A stretch of 64,000 nucleotides of DNA, taken from assembly GCA_964650965.1 (NCBI GenBank), contig CAZYYO010000002.1, positions 14,971-78,970 of the forward strand, given 5' to 3'. The stretch's first letter is position 1. Every line of letters starts with the position of its first letter. The stretch comes from CAZYYO01 sp964650965 (GTDB lineage Bacteria; Bacillota; Clostridia; Lachnospirales; Lachnospiraceae). A program made the position numbers and the translations under genes. The notes beneath the pieces are model-generated. The model searched no databases. It was not told where the DNA came from and was given only the letters and a program-made list of their open reading frames with translations. Below are positions 1 through 8,455 of this stretch, one piece after another.

Positions 1-1
1 C

Positions 2-1816
2 TTCATTATGAAGCGAAGAAAGAAGGAACTGGGAGTATACAACATCCTGGGAATGGAGAAGAAGCACATTGCAAGACTTCTTCTGGCAGAAACCTTAATT
101 CAGGCATTGGTCTCTATCGTTCTTGGTCTTATTGTTGGTATTGCATTTAATAAGCTGATGATGATGCTGTTATATAAGCTCACTGGCTTTGAAAATTCCG
201 TAGAGTTTGAAATTTCATCCATCGGAATTCGGGGAACCGTGATTTTGTTCGCTATTATTTATCTCGTGATATACATTTACGACCTGATGCAGGTACAGCT
301 GTCGAAACCCATCGAATTGCTTCATGGGGGAAATGTAGGTGAACGGGAGCCTAAGACCAAGCTGCTTCTGGCAATTATCGGTATTGGATGTATCGCAGCA
401 GGCTATTATATTGCCACTACAACGAAAAATCCCATGAGTGCACTGGTGCTGTTTTTTGTTGCAGTTATACTTGTCATTGCAGGAACTTATGCATTATTTA
501 CTGCAGGAAGTATTGTATTATTGAAAATGCTTCGGAAAAATAAAGCATATTATTACCAAAGTGCTCATTTTACATCTGTTTCAGGAATGATGTATCGAAT
601 GAAGCAAAACGCAGTGGGACTGGCGAATATCTGTATCTTAAGTACCATGGTACTGGTTATGGTGTCCACAACCGTTAGTATGTTTATCGGAGTAGAGGAT
701 GAACTGGATTCCCGCTATGCAGCAGAAATTGCAGTAACCGGATATTATGATACCAGTATTAGTGAGGCTAAACAGGATAAGCAGGTATTAGTGGATAAGC
801 TGGAGGAAACCATTCAAAGCAGTGGAAGAAGTATTACAGATGCCAGCTATTACTACAGCCTAACCATGGTAGGTCTGTTAAATCAGGGGGATTTTGTTGT
901 AGATGATTCCCTGGGGGGAACTTATGCCATTGATAATGCAGCCATGATAACCTGTATGACATGGGATGACTATCAGCTGATGAATCCAGAGAATGGAAAG
1001 AAGTTGTCCAAACCCCAGGACGGACAGGCCATTATAGTGGGAAGCAGGGATTATAACCAGAGCACCTTTACCCTGGATGATTTGACAATTCCTGTAGAAC
1101 ATGCGTATCAATTTGATGATATTGATACAGATGAGATCACATACTTGGATAGTATGAGCGGAATCTATTATCTGATACTCCCTCAAGATGCTATGCTAGA
1201 TACCATCTATCAGAAACAAAGAACCATAAGCCCAGAGCGGTCACAGACCTACCATCTGAATATGAATGTAAATATTGACGGAACAGGGGAAGAGAAGCTA
1301 CTCTGCGATCAACAGGTAACAGATATGATAAATAGTATATCTGCACCAGGTGCATCCATAGGACATTACAGCTATGCATATGTAGAATGCCGCCAGCTGA
1401 ATCAGGCAGATTTCTATACCATATACGGAGGACTATTCTTCATAGGATTGTTCCTGGGCAGCATGTTCCTGCTGGTTACCGTACTGATTATCTTCTATAA
1501 GCAGATATCCGAGGGCTATGAAGATAAGGAACGCTTTGCAATCATGGAAAAGGTAGGAATGAGCAATCAGGAGGTAAAGGCAACCATTTCCAGCCAGATA
1601 AGAATTGTATTCTTCCTGCCACTGATTACAGCCTGTATCCATGTATTTGCAGCATTCCCAATGATTCGCCGCATCCTTGCACTGCTGAACCTAACCAACA
1701 GTCAATTGTTCTTCTACTGTATGCTGGCAACCATCGGTGTATTTACCATCATATATTTCATCGTATTCAAAATGACCTCCAAAAACTACTACAACATCGT
1801 AGGCGAACAGGTCTAA
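2..1816 (+). CDS. BceB/FtsX-like ABC transporter permease (5' end outside window)
   Basis: The reading frame is open to the left edge, so the N-terminus is missing. About 604 codons are visible, starting just before the RRKKELGVYNILGM segment that in FtsX-family permeases follows the first membrane helix. Hydrophobic helices lie near visible residues 23-47, 72-93, 117-137, 143-172 and 207-228. A hydrophilic, probably extracellular block of about 240 residues follows, then three C-terminal helices (about 471-498, 532-551, 567-588). A large external domain between helices is typical of BceB-type permeases, which often work in peptide-antibiotic sensing and resistance. The partner ATPase would lie upstream, outside the window. 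The family call is firm; the substrate is unknown. The stop is followed within five bases by a perfect 32-bp inverted repeat. Confidence 0.85.
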   Translation, partial: FIMKRRKKELGVYNILGMEKKHIARLLLAETLIQALVSIVLGLIVGIAFNKLMMMLLYKLTGFENSVEFEISSIGIRGTVILFAIIYLVIYIYDLMQVQLSKPIELLHGGNVGEREPKTKLLLAIIGIGCIAAGYYIATTTKNPMSALVLFFVAVILVIAGTYALFTAGSIVLLKMLRKNKAYYYQSAHFTSVSGMMYRMKQNAVGLANICILSTMVLVMVSTTVSMFIGVEDELDSRYAAEIAVTGYYDTSISEAKQDKQVLVDKLEETIQSSGRSITDASYYYSLTMVGLLNQGDFVVDDSLGGTYAIDNAAMITCMTWDDYQLMNPENGKKLSKPQDGQAIIVGSRDYNQSTFTLDDLTIPVEHAYQFDDIDTDEITYLDSMSGIYYLILPQDAMLDTIYQKQRTISPERSQTYHLNMNVNIDGTGEEKLLCDQQVTDMINSISAPGASIGHYSYAYVECRQLNQADFYTIYGGLFFIGLFLGSMFLLVTVLIIFYKQISEGYEDKERFAIMEKVGMSNQEVKATISSQIRIVFFLPLITACIHVFAAFPMIRRILALLNLTNSQLFFYCMLATIGVFTIIYFIVFKMTSKNYYNIVGEQV

Positions 1817-1820
1817 TACG

Positions 1821-1904
1821 ATACAATACGAGACGAGAAAGAAGCTGCTAAGCCGCTGATACAATCAGCCAGCTTAGCAGCTTCTTTCTCGTCTCGTATT
1901 GTAT
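1821..1904. repeat. Perfect 32-bp inverted repeat (84-bp hairpin/cruciform)
   Basis: Bases 1821-1852 are the exact reverse complement of 1873-1904 (32 of 32). The 20-base centre contains a further hexamer pair, 1855-1860 with 1864-1869. The structure starts five bases after the permease stop codon and could end its transcript, but no T-run follows the right arm, so a normal intrinsic terminator is doubtful. It shares no obvious sequence with the larger palindrome that follows. Confidence 0.9.
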
Positions 1905-1956
1905 GGCATTGTGACAGATTGAACCATCTCACCTGACAAATCACGGTAACCTCGTA

Positions 1957-2197
1957 GCGTTTGTACTGGAGAGGGGCAGCCGGGAGGGGACACCCATGTG
2001 AATGGCTGATTTCGTGTATCACTTAGGGTGCATAAGCAAGGCCGCCCGCCCGAGGCCAAAGCAACCACCTTCGGTGGTTGACGCTTGGCCGACCAGGGCA
2101 ATATCCAGCCTTGCGTTTGCACCCTTAGTGATACTAGAAATCAATGCCTTGAACATGGATGTCCCCTCCCGGCTGCCCCTCCCTCCAGTACAAACGC
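1957..2197. repeat. Large imperfect palindrome A, 241 bp, non-coding
   Basis: The 490-base gap between the permease and the AbrB-type gene is mostly inverted repeats. In this one, 1957-1970 pairs exactly with 2184-2197, 1971-1992 exactly with 2160-2181, and 2016-2042 with 2108-2134 at a few mismatches. An apical hairpin (2054-2090) has a 7-bp stem around TTC. Unpaired stretches of similar length on both sides separate the blocks, as in a long rod-like RNA. The arms are more GC-rich than the flanking genes. Short open frames inside it are by-products of the palindrome. The promoter of the next gene begins ten bases past its right end. Function unknown. Confidence 0.85.
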
Positions 2198-2206
2198 GGG
2201 CCCCCC

Positions 2207-2235
2207 TTGACAACCAACGCATTAAGTACTATAAC
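2207..2235 (+). promoter_or_regulatory. Sigma-A promoter for the AbrB-ABC operon
   Basis: TTGACA at 2207-2212 and TATAAC at 2230-2235 are 17 bases apart. The -35 box lies ten bases after palindrome A, so a structure in that DNA could affect polymerase access. Confidence 0.7.
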
Positions 2236-2306
2236 AAAAGTATAAAAAGTCATACAAATCATACCAATCATACAAAAGACACCAACATAAATCAGGAGGA
2301 CAATCA

Positions 2307-2552
2307 ATGAAAAAATCAACCAGCAAACACGACAGAGAAAAAATGGCATGCACAGCCAAAATGGGAGAAAAGGGGCAAATCGTTATCCCCAAGAATATCC
2401 GGGATATGTTTGACCTGCATCCAGGAGACACCATCATCATACTAGCAGATAAGAAACAGGGAATTGCAATCCCTCCAAAGGACATTTATGACAAAATAAC
2501 ATCTCTGGTTTTTAACCAGAAGGAAAACGAAATTAGCGAGGAGGAAGAATAG
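2307..2552 (+). CDS. AbrB/MazE/SpoVT-type DNA-binding regulator
   Basis: An 81-residue protein with one swapped-hairpin AbrB domain at about residues 15-55. The recognisable core is GEKGQIVIPKNIRDMFDLHPGD followed by a short beta-hairpin segment. AGGAGG lies eight bases before the ATG. Such proteins bind DNA as dimers or tetramers and often control their own operon. The gene ends three bases before the ABC ATPase gene, so it is probably the local transporter regulator in the position that a GntR-type YtrA regulator holds in Bacillus. The C-terminal tail (QKENEISEEEE) is acidic and unstructured. It could instead be an antitoxin-like protein, but no toxin gene is adjacent. Confidence 0.85.
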   Translation: MKKSTSKHDREKMACTAKMGEKGQIVIPKNIRDMFDLHPGDTIIILADKKQGIAIPPKDIYDKITSLVFNQKENEISEEEE

Positions 2553-2555
2553 CAC

Positions 2556-3320
2556 ATGAGCATATTGCAGGTAGAGAATGTAACGAAGCATTATGAGAAA
2601 TTCACCTTAGATAACGTAAGCTTTAACCTGAAGGAGGGAAAGATAACGGGATTTATTGGAAGAAACGGAGCAGGAAAATCCACTACCCTCAAGTCCTTGT
2701 TTAACTTTGTACATAAGGACAGTGGAACCATACGCTTCTTCGATCAGGAATATGACAGTAACGAATATGCCATTAAGCAGCAGGTGGGATTTGTATTAGG
2801 TGGTGTGAACTATTATGGAAACAAGAAGCTTAAGACCATCACCAATGTAACCAAGACCTTCTATGACCAATGGGATGAAGGAGTTTATCAGAACTATTGT
2901 GAGAAATTTGCCATTGATGAAAGCAAAACACCGGCACAGCTGTCTGAGGGAATGAAGGTAAAGTATTCCCTGGCACTGGCCTTATCTCATCATGCCAAAT
3001 TGTTAATCCTAGATGAACCTACCAGTGGATTAGACCCGGTATCACGAGATGAACTTTTGGATATTTTCATGGATTTGTGTGAAGAAGGCACCACCATATT
3101 ATTTTCCACACACATTACCACAGATTTAGAGAAATGCGGAGACCAAATTATATATATACGAAAGGGCAAAATTATTGCAGATGATACCATGAAGCATTTT
3201 ATGGAAAGTCATCAGAATATGGACCTAAGTCATGATCGTTTTAAAAATGGGGTTCCCCAGGTACTGAATTTGGAGAATATTATGACACATTTGGAAAGGG
3301 AGGAATCACACCATGCTTAA
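2556..3320 (+). CDS. ABC transporter ATP-binding protein
   Basis: 254 residues with a full ABC nucleotide-binding domain: Walker A GRNGAGKST at 35-43, signature LSEGMK at 129-134, Walker B LLILDE at 149-154, D-loop SGLDP, and switch histidine in STHIT near 186. The signature has SEGM rather than SGGQ, as seen in YtrB/EcsA-like ATPases that pair with ABC-2 permeases. It overlaps the permease gene by eight bases, which points to translational coupling. Position after an AbrB-type regulator suggests an inducible export or stress transporter. The substrate cannot be read from the sequence. Confidence 0.9.
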   Translation: MSILQVENVTKHYEKFTLDNVSFNLKEGKITGFIGRNGAGKSTTLKSLFNFVHKDSGTIRFFDQEYDSNEYAIKQQVGFVLGGVNYYGNKKLKTITNVTKTFYDQWDEGVYQNYCEKFAIDESKTPAQLSEGMKVKYSLALALSHHAKLLILDEPTSGLDPVSRDELLDIFMDLCEEGTTILFSTHITTDLEKCGDQIIYIRKGKIIADDTMKHFMESHQNMDLSHDRFKNGVPQVLNLENIMTHLEREESHHA

Positions 3321-3960
3321 ATTATTAAAAAAAGAAATCCTGCTTACAATGCACCCTACCTCTGTTATTTTTCTGGGATTATCCGCGATGCTGTTGATTC
3401 CAAATTATCCATATTACACCATCTTTTTCTATATGAGTCTTGCTATCTTTTTCACCTGTTTAACCGGCAGAGAGAATCATGATGTGTTTTATACCATGAT
3501 GCTTCCGGTGAACAAGGAGGATATTGTAAGGGCAAGATTTGCCCTGGTTATATTTCTGGAAATGCTTCAGATGATAGTGGCAGTTCCCTTTGCACTGTTA
3601 CGTCAAAGCTTCCCTCTTCCAGGGAATGCGGTTGGCATGGATGCGAATATTGCGTTCTTTGGTTTTACCTTCGCCATGCTTGGAATCTTTCACCTGGTTT
3701 TCTTTGAGGTTTATTATAAGGATATTAATAAGGTAGGCAAGGCGTTTGTAGTAACTGCCACAGTGGAGTGGATTTATATAATAGTTGCAGAAGCATTGAC
3801 ACATGTAGTACCATTTATGAGAGACAAGTTAGATACCAGTGATAGCCAGTATGTGCCGGAGAAGCTGGTGGTTCTGGCGATTGGAATCATTGTATATGTC
3901 CTGTGCACATTTCTTGCATTAAAGCGGGCACAGCAGCATTTTAAGAAGCTGGATATCTAA
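3313..3960 (+). CDS. ABC-2 type transporter permease
   Basis: A 215-residue membrane protein with about six hydrophobic helices and a short positive N-terminus (MLKLLKKEILL). The segment GRENHDVFYTMMLPVNKEDIVRARF resembles the cytoplasmic coupling region of small ABC-2 permeases, where LPV/LPI followed by a charged stretch is typical. It is translationally coupled to the ATPase before it, and the two probably form a 2+2 exporter. A two-component system follows 40 bases later and may respond to the same signal; that link is inferred from proximity only. Confidence 0.82.
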   Translation: MLKLLKKEILLTMHPTSVIFLGLSAMLLIPNYPYYTIFFYMSLAIFFTCLTGRENHDVFYTMMLPVNKEDIVRARFALVIFLEMLQMIVAVPFALLRQSFPLPGNAVGMDANIAFFGFTFAMLGIFHLVFFEVYYKDINKVGKAFVVTATVEWIYIIVAEALTHVVPFMRDKLDTSDSQYVPEKLVVLAIGIIVYVLCTFLALKRAQQHFKKLDI

Positions 3961-4000
3961 CACGTAATTTCAGCAGGGCGTGATTGGAGAGAAAATATTT

Positions 4001-4744
4001 ATGGTACAGATTATATTATGTGATGATGATCAGTTTATCCTTCAGCTGACCAGTGAACAGATACAGGATGAAATCAGACAGAAGAAATTTGAGGCTCAGA
4101 TTGCCTGCATCTCCACAGACAGCAGCAGTGTTATCAAATATATCAAGGCCAATCCTGGAGACTATCTGGTATTTTTGGATTTGGATTTCGGGGAAGGGAA
4201 GTGTAATGGAATTGATGTGTCCCGCAGTATAAAGCAAATCAGTCCTGGAAGCAAAATTGTATTTGCTACCAATCACCGGGAAATGGCTATGCAGGTTTTA
4301 TCTAGTGGTGTAGAGCCCTTTGGCTTTTTGGAGAAATCAACAGATATGTCTCGACTGAAGGCTGGCTATGGAAGATATATTGCCATGGCACAGGAAATGT
4401 TCTCCCCTCAGACAGATGCTGACGAAGAGCTGGTGCTTACCGTAGGAATTGATGAAGAGGTGCATATTCACAAGAGCCAGATTTGCTATGTGGAGGCGGA
4501 GAAAACCGTAAGCCATGGTATTACCTACCACACCCTGGATGGTTCTAAGATTACAGTGCGGGATACCATGGAGCATATTGGAGAGATTCTGGGAGCAGAT
4601 GGCATTCGGGTGCATCGTTCTATCTTGGCAGTGCGTCGTCATATGCTGAAGCTCACCGATGGGATGATTCTACTGGCAAATGGAGAAGAAATCCCCTGTG
4701 CCGTTCGTATGAGGGGTGAGGTGAGAAAATGTTTACAGCCATAA
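4001..4744 (+). CDS. LytTR-family response regulator (AgrA/ComE type)
   Basis: 247 residues. Receiver domain at about 1-120, with an acidic cluster CDDD at 7-10 and the likely phosphoacceptor Asp60 in LVFLDLDF. LytTR DNA-binding domain at about 140-247. I chose the ATG at 4001 over an in-frame GTG at 3980, because GGAGAG lies ten bases before the ATG and MVQIILCDDD is the usual receiver N-terminus. LytTR regulators bind direct repeats and often run peptide quorum sensing, bacteriocin or envelope responses. The gene overlaps the sensor kinase gene by 16 bases. Confidence 0.9.
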   Translation: MVQIILCDDDQFILQLTSEQIQDEIRQKKFEAQIACISTDSSSVIKYIKANPGDYLVFLDLDFGEGKCNGIDVSRSIKQISPGSKIVFATNHREMAMQVLSSGVEPFGFLEKSTDMSRLKAGYGRYIAMAQEMFSPQTDADEELVLTVGIDEEVHIHKSQICYVEAEKTVSHGITYHTLDGSKITVRDTMEHIGEILGADGIRVHRSILAVRRHMLKLTDGMILLANGEEIPCAVRMRGEVRKCLQP

Positions 4745-6249
4745 ATATTCTAGCACTTCTTAGTGGCTGTATCCTGTGGGAACAGTTCTGGAAGAAGAAA
4801 AACAAACCAATGGCAGAGCTGGTAAGCACCATTCTTGCAGTCATCGTTCTGTGGGGATTTTTCAGCCCGGGAGCATTAGTGAAGACCCATATTGCAGGCA
4901 GTGCTGCTTTGATGGATTTTCTTCAGGTTCTGGTTATTGTGGCTACCATATATTTTATGGGATTTGTCAAGCTGGAGATATGTGACTATCTGGTTATGCT
5001 GGGAGCCCTGTTTGCAGTGCTGGAATGGGGGTATGTCTTAGGCTATCCACGAAGTGTGTTGATTATTGCCACCTGGGTACTGCTTTTACTGATGATACAT
5101 CGCAGATATGAGCATATGGTGCAGCGGATGATTTCCGCATTTGTGTCTGCATTAGCAGCCTTTATCAGTGCCAGCTTATTTTATATTATTTATGATGAGC
5201 TTCTGCGCCAGGAATATTATGCCTTTATGGATTATTACAATCCGGGAAATGTAGAGAAAATTCTGGTATTAAGTGCTGCTACTATTATCTTTATGGTATT
5301 TATTGCAATTATTATTCTTGGAGTGAATCGCTCCCTGCATATTTTTCTGGAGCGAACGGAGAAGTTCAGCGAGGATTATGCAGAGGTTGGACGTTATTTC
5401 CTGTTAGTCCCTTTTGTGGTGGGAATTGTATTCTTCGTATTAGATTTCTTAAGAATCCATCTGCCTAGAGAAAATCTTACATTAAACTACACCATGTCTA
5501 TCTTGTTTATTGCAGTGATTATCGGTATGCAGATTTTCTATTTGAAGATGATGTTCAGCACCGTGCAGCTGAAGGAAAAGATGGAATATCAGGATACCAT
5601 GCAGATGAATTTAATGGAGTATAACCAGCGAATGGGAGAGAACCTGGCAGAAATACGAGCCATGAAGCATGATTTGAAGAATGTATTTCTAACCATGGGA
5701 GAATATGTTGCCCGCAGTGATGATAAGGAGATGCAGGAATATTATTACAGCAATATTGCACCCTTTGCCACCAATGAAATTCATATGAATGACATTTATG
5801 TATCCTTGCATGAATTGGGAAATGAATCCTTGAAGGCATTTTTGTACTATAAAATTATGCAGGCTATGGATGTGGGGGTTGAGATACAATTAGATACCAG
5901 ACTTGACCACAGCTATTTTCCCTATTTAACTCAGACTACAGACTATACCAGAATCCTTGGAATTTTTATGGATAATGCGGTAGAAGAGGTATCCCATATG
6001 GAAGCACCTGGAAGTATGGTTCATATTATTATTTCGGAAAAGGAAGGGAAGATGTCAATTTCCGTTCGAAATAAGCTTCGCCCGGAAACCATGGAACGGG
6101 GAATCATTAAGGGAACTACAAGCAAGGGGCTGGGAAGAGGAAACGGTCTGTTAAATGTAGAGCAGATTATTCGCCGTCACAGTGACATCCTATGGAATTC
6201 CTATTATCATGAAGATGAATATGTACAAACCATTACCGTGGAAAAATAG
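4729..6249 (+). CDS. GHKL-domain sensor histidine kinase (AgrC-like)
   Basis: 506 residues. The first ~280 are hydrophobic with six or more helices, the AgrC-type sensor region. A coiled segment follows, then the phosphoacceptor motif MKHDLKN with His near 314, the N-box DNAVEEV near 415 and a glycine-rich ATP-binding end GRGNGLLNV near 470. It starts inside the response regulator gene, so the pair is co-translated. No AgrB-like peptidase or AgrD-like peptide gene is visible nearby, so the ligand may come from elsewhere or not be a peptide. The start could be a few codons downstream; the overlap and coupling favour the one given. Confidence 0.88.
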   Translation: MFTAINILALLSGCILWEQFWKKKNKPMAELVSTILAVIVLWGFFSPGALVKTHIAGSAALMDFLQVLVIVATIYFMGFVKLEICDYLVMLGALFAVLEWGYVLGYPRSVLIIATWVLLLLMIHRRYEHMVQRMISAFVSALAAFISASLFYIIYDELLRQEYYAFMDYYNPGNVEKILVLSAATIIFMVFIAIIILGVNRSLHIFLERTEKFSEDYAEVGRYFLLVPFVVGIVFFVLDFLRIHLPRENLTLNYTMSILFIAVIIGMQIFYLKMMFSTVQLKEKMEYQDTMQMNLMEYNQRMGENLAEIRAMKHDLKNVFLTMGEYVARSDDKEMQEYYYSNIAPFATNEIHMNDIYVSLHELGNESLKAFLYYKIMQAMDVGVEIQLDTRLDHSYFPYLTQTTDYTRILGIFMDNAVEEVSHMEAPGSMVHIIISEKEGKMSISVRNKLRPETMERGIIKGTTSKGLGRGNGLLNVEQIIRRHSDILWNSYYHEDEYVQTITVEK

Positions 6250-6270
6250 GAAGCCTGCCCAGACGCAGTA

Positions 6271-6302
6271 AAAAAAGCCCCAGCGTCATTGGGGCTTTTT
6301 CT
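6271..6302 (+). terminator. Intrinsic terminator after the sensor kinase
   Basis: A stem pairing 6273-6282 with 6290-6299 (AAAAGCCCCA / TGGGGCTTTT), ending in five T. It closes the AbrB-ABC-two-component block. Confidence 0.85.
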
Positions 6303-6454
6303 ATTGGGGCGAAACTGATTTTATCCATGCATTTTCTATGACAAAGTCCGCAAATCCTTCTATACTGTGTGATGCAGAGGTGGAAGAACAGGAAATAAGC
6401 AAAGGCATTCTGCCTCTGTGAAATAAAGGATGGACTTTGCAGGAGGAATGTATT

Positions 6455-7276
6455 ATGGTAATGAACTCAATATTTGACACGGTGCAATATCTTTTGCCGG
6501 CAGCAGTGTTTATGATTTTATATTTATTAATTCTGGGAATGAGGTTTCATGGAAAGGAGCGTAAGGCTTCTAAACTGTGGTATTGTGCTATGGTGTTACT
6601 GGGGCTGTATTTTACGGTAGTTTTTGCAGCTACCATATCCCCCGTGTATGGAACAAGCTATGGGTTAAGATATGCTCATGTGAATGTAATCCCGGGACAG
6701 GTACTCAGCACCATTGCCATCAACCCCAGAAATTTCTTTGGAAATATTCTTATGTTTATGCCCTTGGGATTTCTACTGCCGATGGTCTCCAATCAGAAGC
6801 AGCGGGTAGCACCTGTAGTCTTTAGTGGATTTTTATGTTCCCTGTCCATTGAGTTGATGCAACTATTCTTAGGCAGAGGAACAGACATTGATGATGTGAT
6901 TTTAAATACCTTTGGTGGATTTCTGGGATTTTTGATATTTGTAATGGTCAGTAAATGGATTCCCGGATTATACCTGTCTACAGGTGTTTATGATGTGGCA
7001 CAGGGACATCCCGTTCGTATGACCAGGGATTATAAATACATCATTCCCCTGGTACTTGCAATGCTTGTGCTGGTTTGGTCGGTAGGAACGATGCAGCGAC
7101 AGCAGTATATGAATAATACAACAACGAACCAGGAGCAAAGCGTAATTTCTCAGAACATAGACAAGGGGGAGGCAGCCCAGCGGATTCAACAGAAAATGCA
7201 GTGGGCAATCTTAAATGGAGATGATGCCAAGCTGCAGCAATTATATCGCAAGGGAATGAAGCTAGATACAATCTAG
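6455..7276 (+). CDS. VanZ-like membrane protein
   Basis: 273 residues from the ATG at 6455, which has AGGAGG eight bases upstream; an in-frame TTG at 6437 precedes that site and is rejected. Four helices make a VanZ-like domain at about 10-170, with the family features NVIPG, FFGNILMFMPLGFLLP and RGTDIDDVILNTFGGFLGF. A fifth helix near 195-213 and a charged, probably cytoplasmic tail follow. VanZ is linked to low-level teicoplanin resistance, but most family members have no proven role. The next gene is 28 bases away and encodes an anchored C39-like peptidase, so the two may act together in the envelope. Confidence 0.85.
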   Translation: MVMNSIFDTVQYLLPAAVFMILYLLILGMRFHGKERKASKLWYCAMVLLGLYFTVVFAATISPVYGTSYGLRYAHVNVIPGQVLSTIAINPRNFFGNILMFMPLGFLLPMVSNQKQRVAPVVFSGFLCSLSIELMQLFLGRGTDIDDVILNTFGGFLGFLIFVMVSKWIPGLYLSTGVYDVAQGHPVRMTRDYKYIIPLVLAMLVLVWSVGTMQRQQYMNNTTTNQEQSVISQNIDKGEAAQRIQQKMQWAILNGDDAKLQQLYRKGMKLDTI

Positions 7277-7304
7277 GAAATATGTTCAAGTGGGGGGACA
7301 ACAA

Positions 7305-8246
7305 ATGAAAGCAGAAAATACTGCATTGCAACAAAAGAAAAAAAGGCAAAAAAGAAGAAGGAGAAAGAGACTATTTCGTAGAATTCTAAGTATCTCCCTG
7401 GTGGTTGCAGCTATTGTATTAGGCATAACGGTACTTACATCCATGCAGGGAACAGAAGATAATCTTGCGAAGCTTCTTGAGAATCCATCCACGGTGGCTA
7501 CTACAGGAGGAAGAACCTCTAATGTTGTGGTGCAGGCTCCCGTTGATTATTCTGACCGGGAGATTCGAGAGAAGCTGCAGGAGCTGGCCCAGGAGCAGGA
7601 GGTATATGAGAAAATCCAGCAGCAAAGGGACAGCTATCCGGATGGGCTTCTAAAGGATCTGGTAAATAATTCTGAAATGCTGGACTTTGTAGAAAACTAT
7701 ACTACAGAGGACACAGCATCCGGGAAGCTTACCAGCAGTGAAAAACATGCAGACTGCCCCTTACTGCTTCAATGGGATGAACGTTGGGGATATCATTCCT
7801 ACGGAGAAAGCATCATGGCAATCAGTGGCTGCGGCCCTACCGCATTGTCCATGGTGGTGATAGGACTGACGGGCAATACCGATGCCACGCCCAACGAAGT
7901 AGCAGATTATGCCATGAATAATGGGTATTATATGTATGGCACAGGAACCAGCTGGAGCCTAATGTCTGACGGAGCTGCTCATTATGGACTTTCCTCTCAG
8001 GAGGTGGCTGCAGATGAAGCCGCAATGAAGCAGGTATTAGATGAACAGGGATATTTGATTTGTTCTATGAGAAGTGGAGACTTTACCACTGCCGGTCATT
8101 TTATTGTTATCTGCGGATATGATGATGAGGGCTTTCAGGTGAATGACCCTTTCTGTATTTACCGCAGCAGTCTTTCCTGGTCTTATGATACCATCGCAGG
8201 TCAGATTAAGAATATCTGGGGATTGAAAAAGCACAGTCTTTTGTAG
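7305..8246 (+). CDS. Membrane-anchored C39-like cysteine peptidase
   Basis: 313 residues from the ATG at 7305, preceded by a G-rich binding site; a GTG at 7290 is rejected because it lies before that site. A lysine/arginine-rich start (KKKRQKRRRRKR) and one helix (about 25-47) make it a type II membrane protein with the enzyme outside. A Gln/Glu-rich linker follows. The C39_2-type papain-like domain is C-terminal, with catalytic Cys near 176 in SGCGPTALSM, His near 265 in GHFIVICGYDD and the third residue near 281 in NDPF. Unlike bacteriocin-processing C39 domains it has no ABC transporter fused or adjacent. The substrate is unknown. Confidence 0.85.
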   Translation: MKAENTALQQKKKRQKRRRRKRLFRRILSISLVVAAIVLGITVLTSMQGTEDNLAKLLENPSTVATTGGRTSNVVVQAPVDYSDREIREKLQELAQEQEVYEKIQQQRDSYPDGLLKDLVNNSEMLDFVENYTTEDTASGKLTSSEKHADCPLLLQWDERWGYHSYGESIMAISGCGPTALSMVVIGLTGNTDATPNEVADYAMNNGYYMYGTGTSWSLMSDGAAHYGLSSQEVAADEAAMKQVLDEQGYLICSMRSGDFTTAGHFIVICGYDDEGFQVNDPFCIYRSSLSWSYDTIAGQIKNIWGLKKHSLL

Positions 8247-8304
8247 CAGAAGTAAAATAATAGTCCCGTAATCATAAAATATTCTATAAAAAAGCCGGAA
8301 TGAC

Positions 8305-8333
8305 TTGACAAAATATAAAAGCTGGGTTATTAT
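8305..8333 (+). promoter_or_regulatory. Sigma-A promoter of the cold-shock gene
   Basis: TTGACA at 8305-8310 and TATTAT at 8328-8333, 17 bases apart. Transcription would start near 8340, giving a leader of about 200 bases before the start codon. This leader makes up most of the 294-base gap after the peptidase gene. Confidence 0.7.
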
Positions 8334-8362
8334 AATTTACAGTATTCAAACATAACTACGTA

Positions 8363-8455
8363 TCACGTGTAACGGTTCATTTGCAGCAAGGCAAGTTTAA
8401 CGTCTCCAGTGGAAGTTTTGCTTGCTCGGCAATGACAGCGGCACGTGATTTTTTT
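8363..8455 (+). ncRNA. Structured leader hairpin with terminator-like end
   Basis: TCACGTG at 8363-8369 pairs with CACGTGA at 8442-8448, and seven T follow at once. The enclosed bases hold a nested stem (GCAAG near 8386 with CTTGC near 8421) and a TCCA-G-TGGA apex. With the promoter just upstream this could be a small RNA of about 110 bases, or an attenuator for the cold-shock gene. It matches no riboswitch class I know. Confidence 0.5.

Noticed and set aside
2002..2310. Open frames inside palindrome A
   Set aside because: Frames on both strands arise from the inverted repeat and GC-rich arms; no site or family support, and one runs into the real promoter region.
6250..6454. Small AgrD-like peptide gene after the sensor kinase
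   Set aside because: Only a terminator and an untranslated leader are seen; no short frame has a fitting site and cysteine-containing peptide.
8363..8455. Known riboswitch class (c-di-GMP, fluoride, THF or guanidine type) in the cold-shock leader
   Set aside because: I could not find the conserved cores of these classes; it is kept only as an unnamed folded leader.
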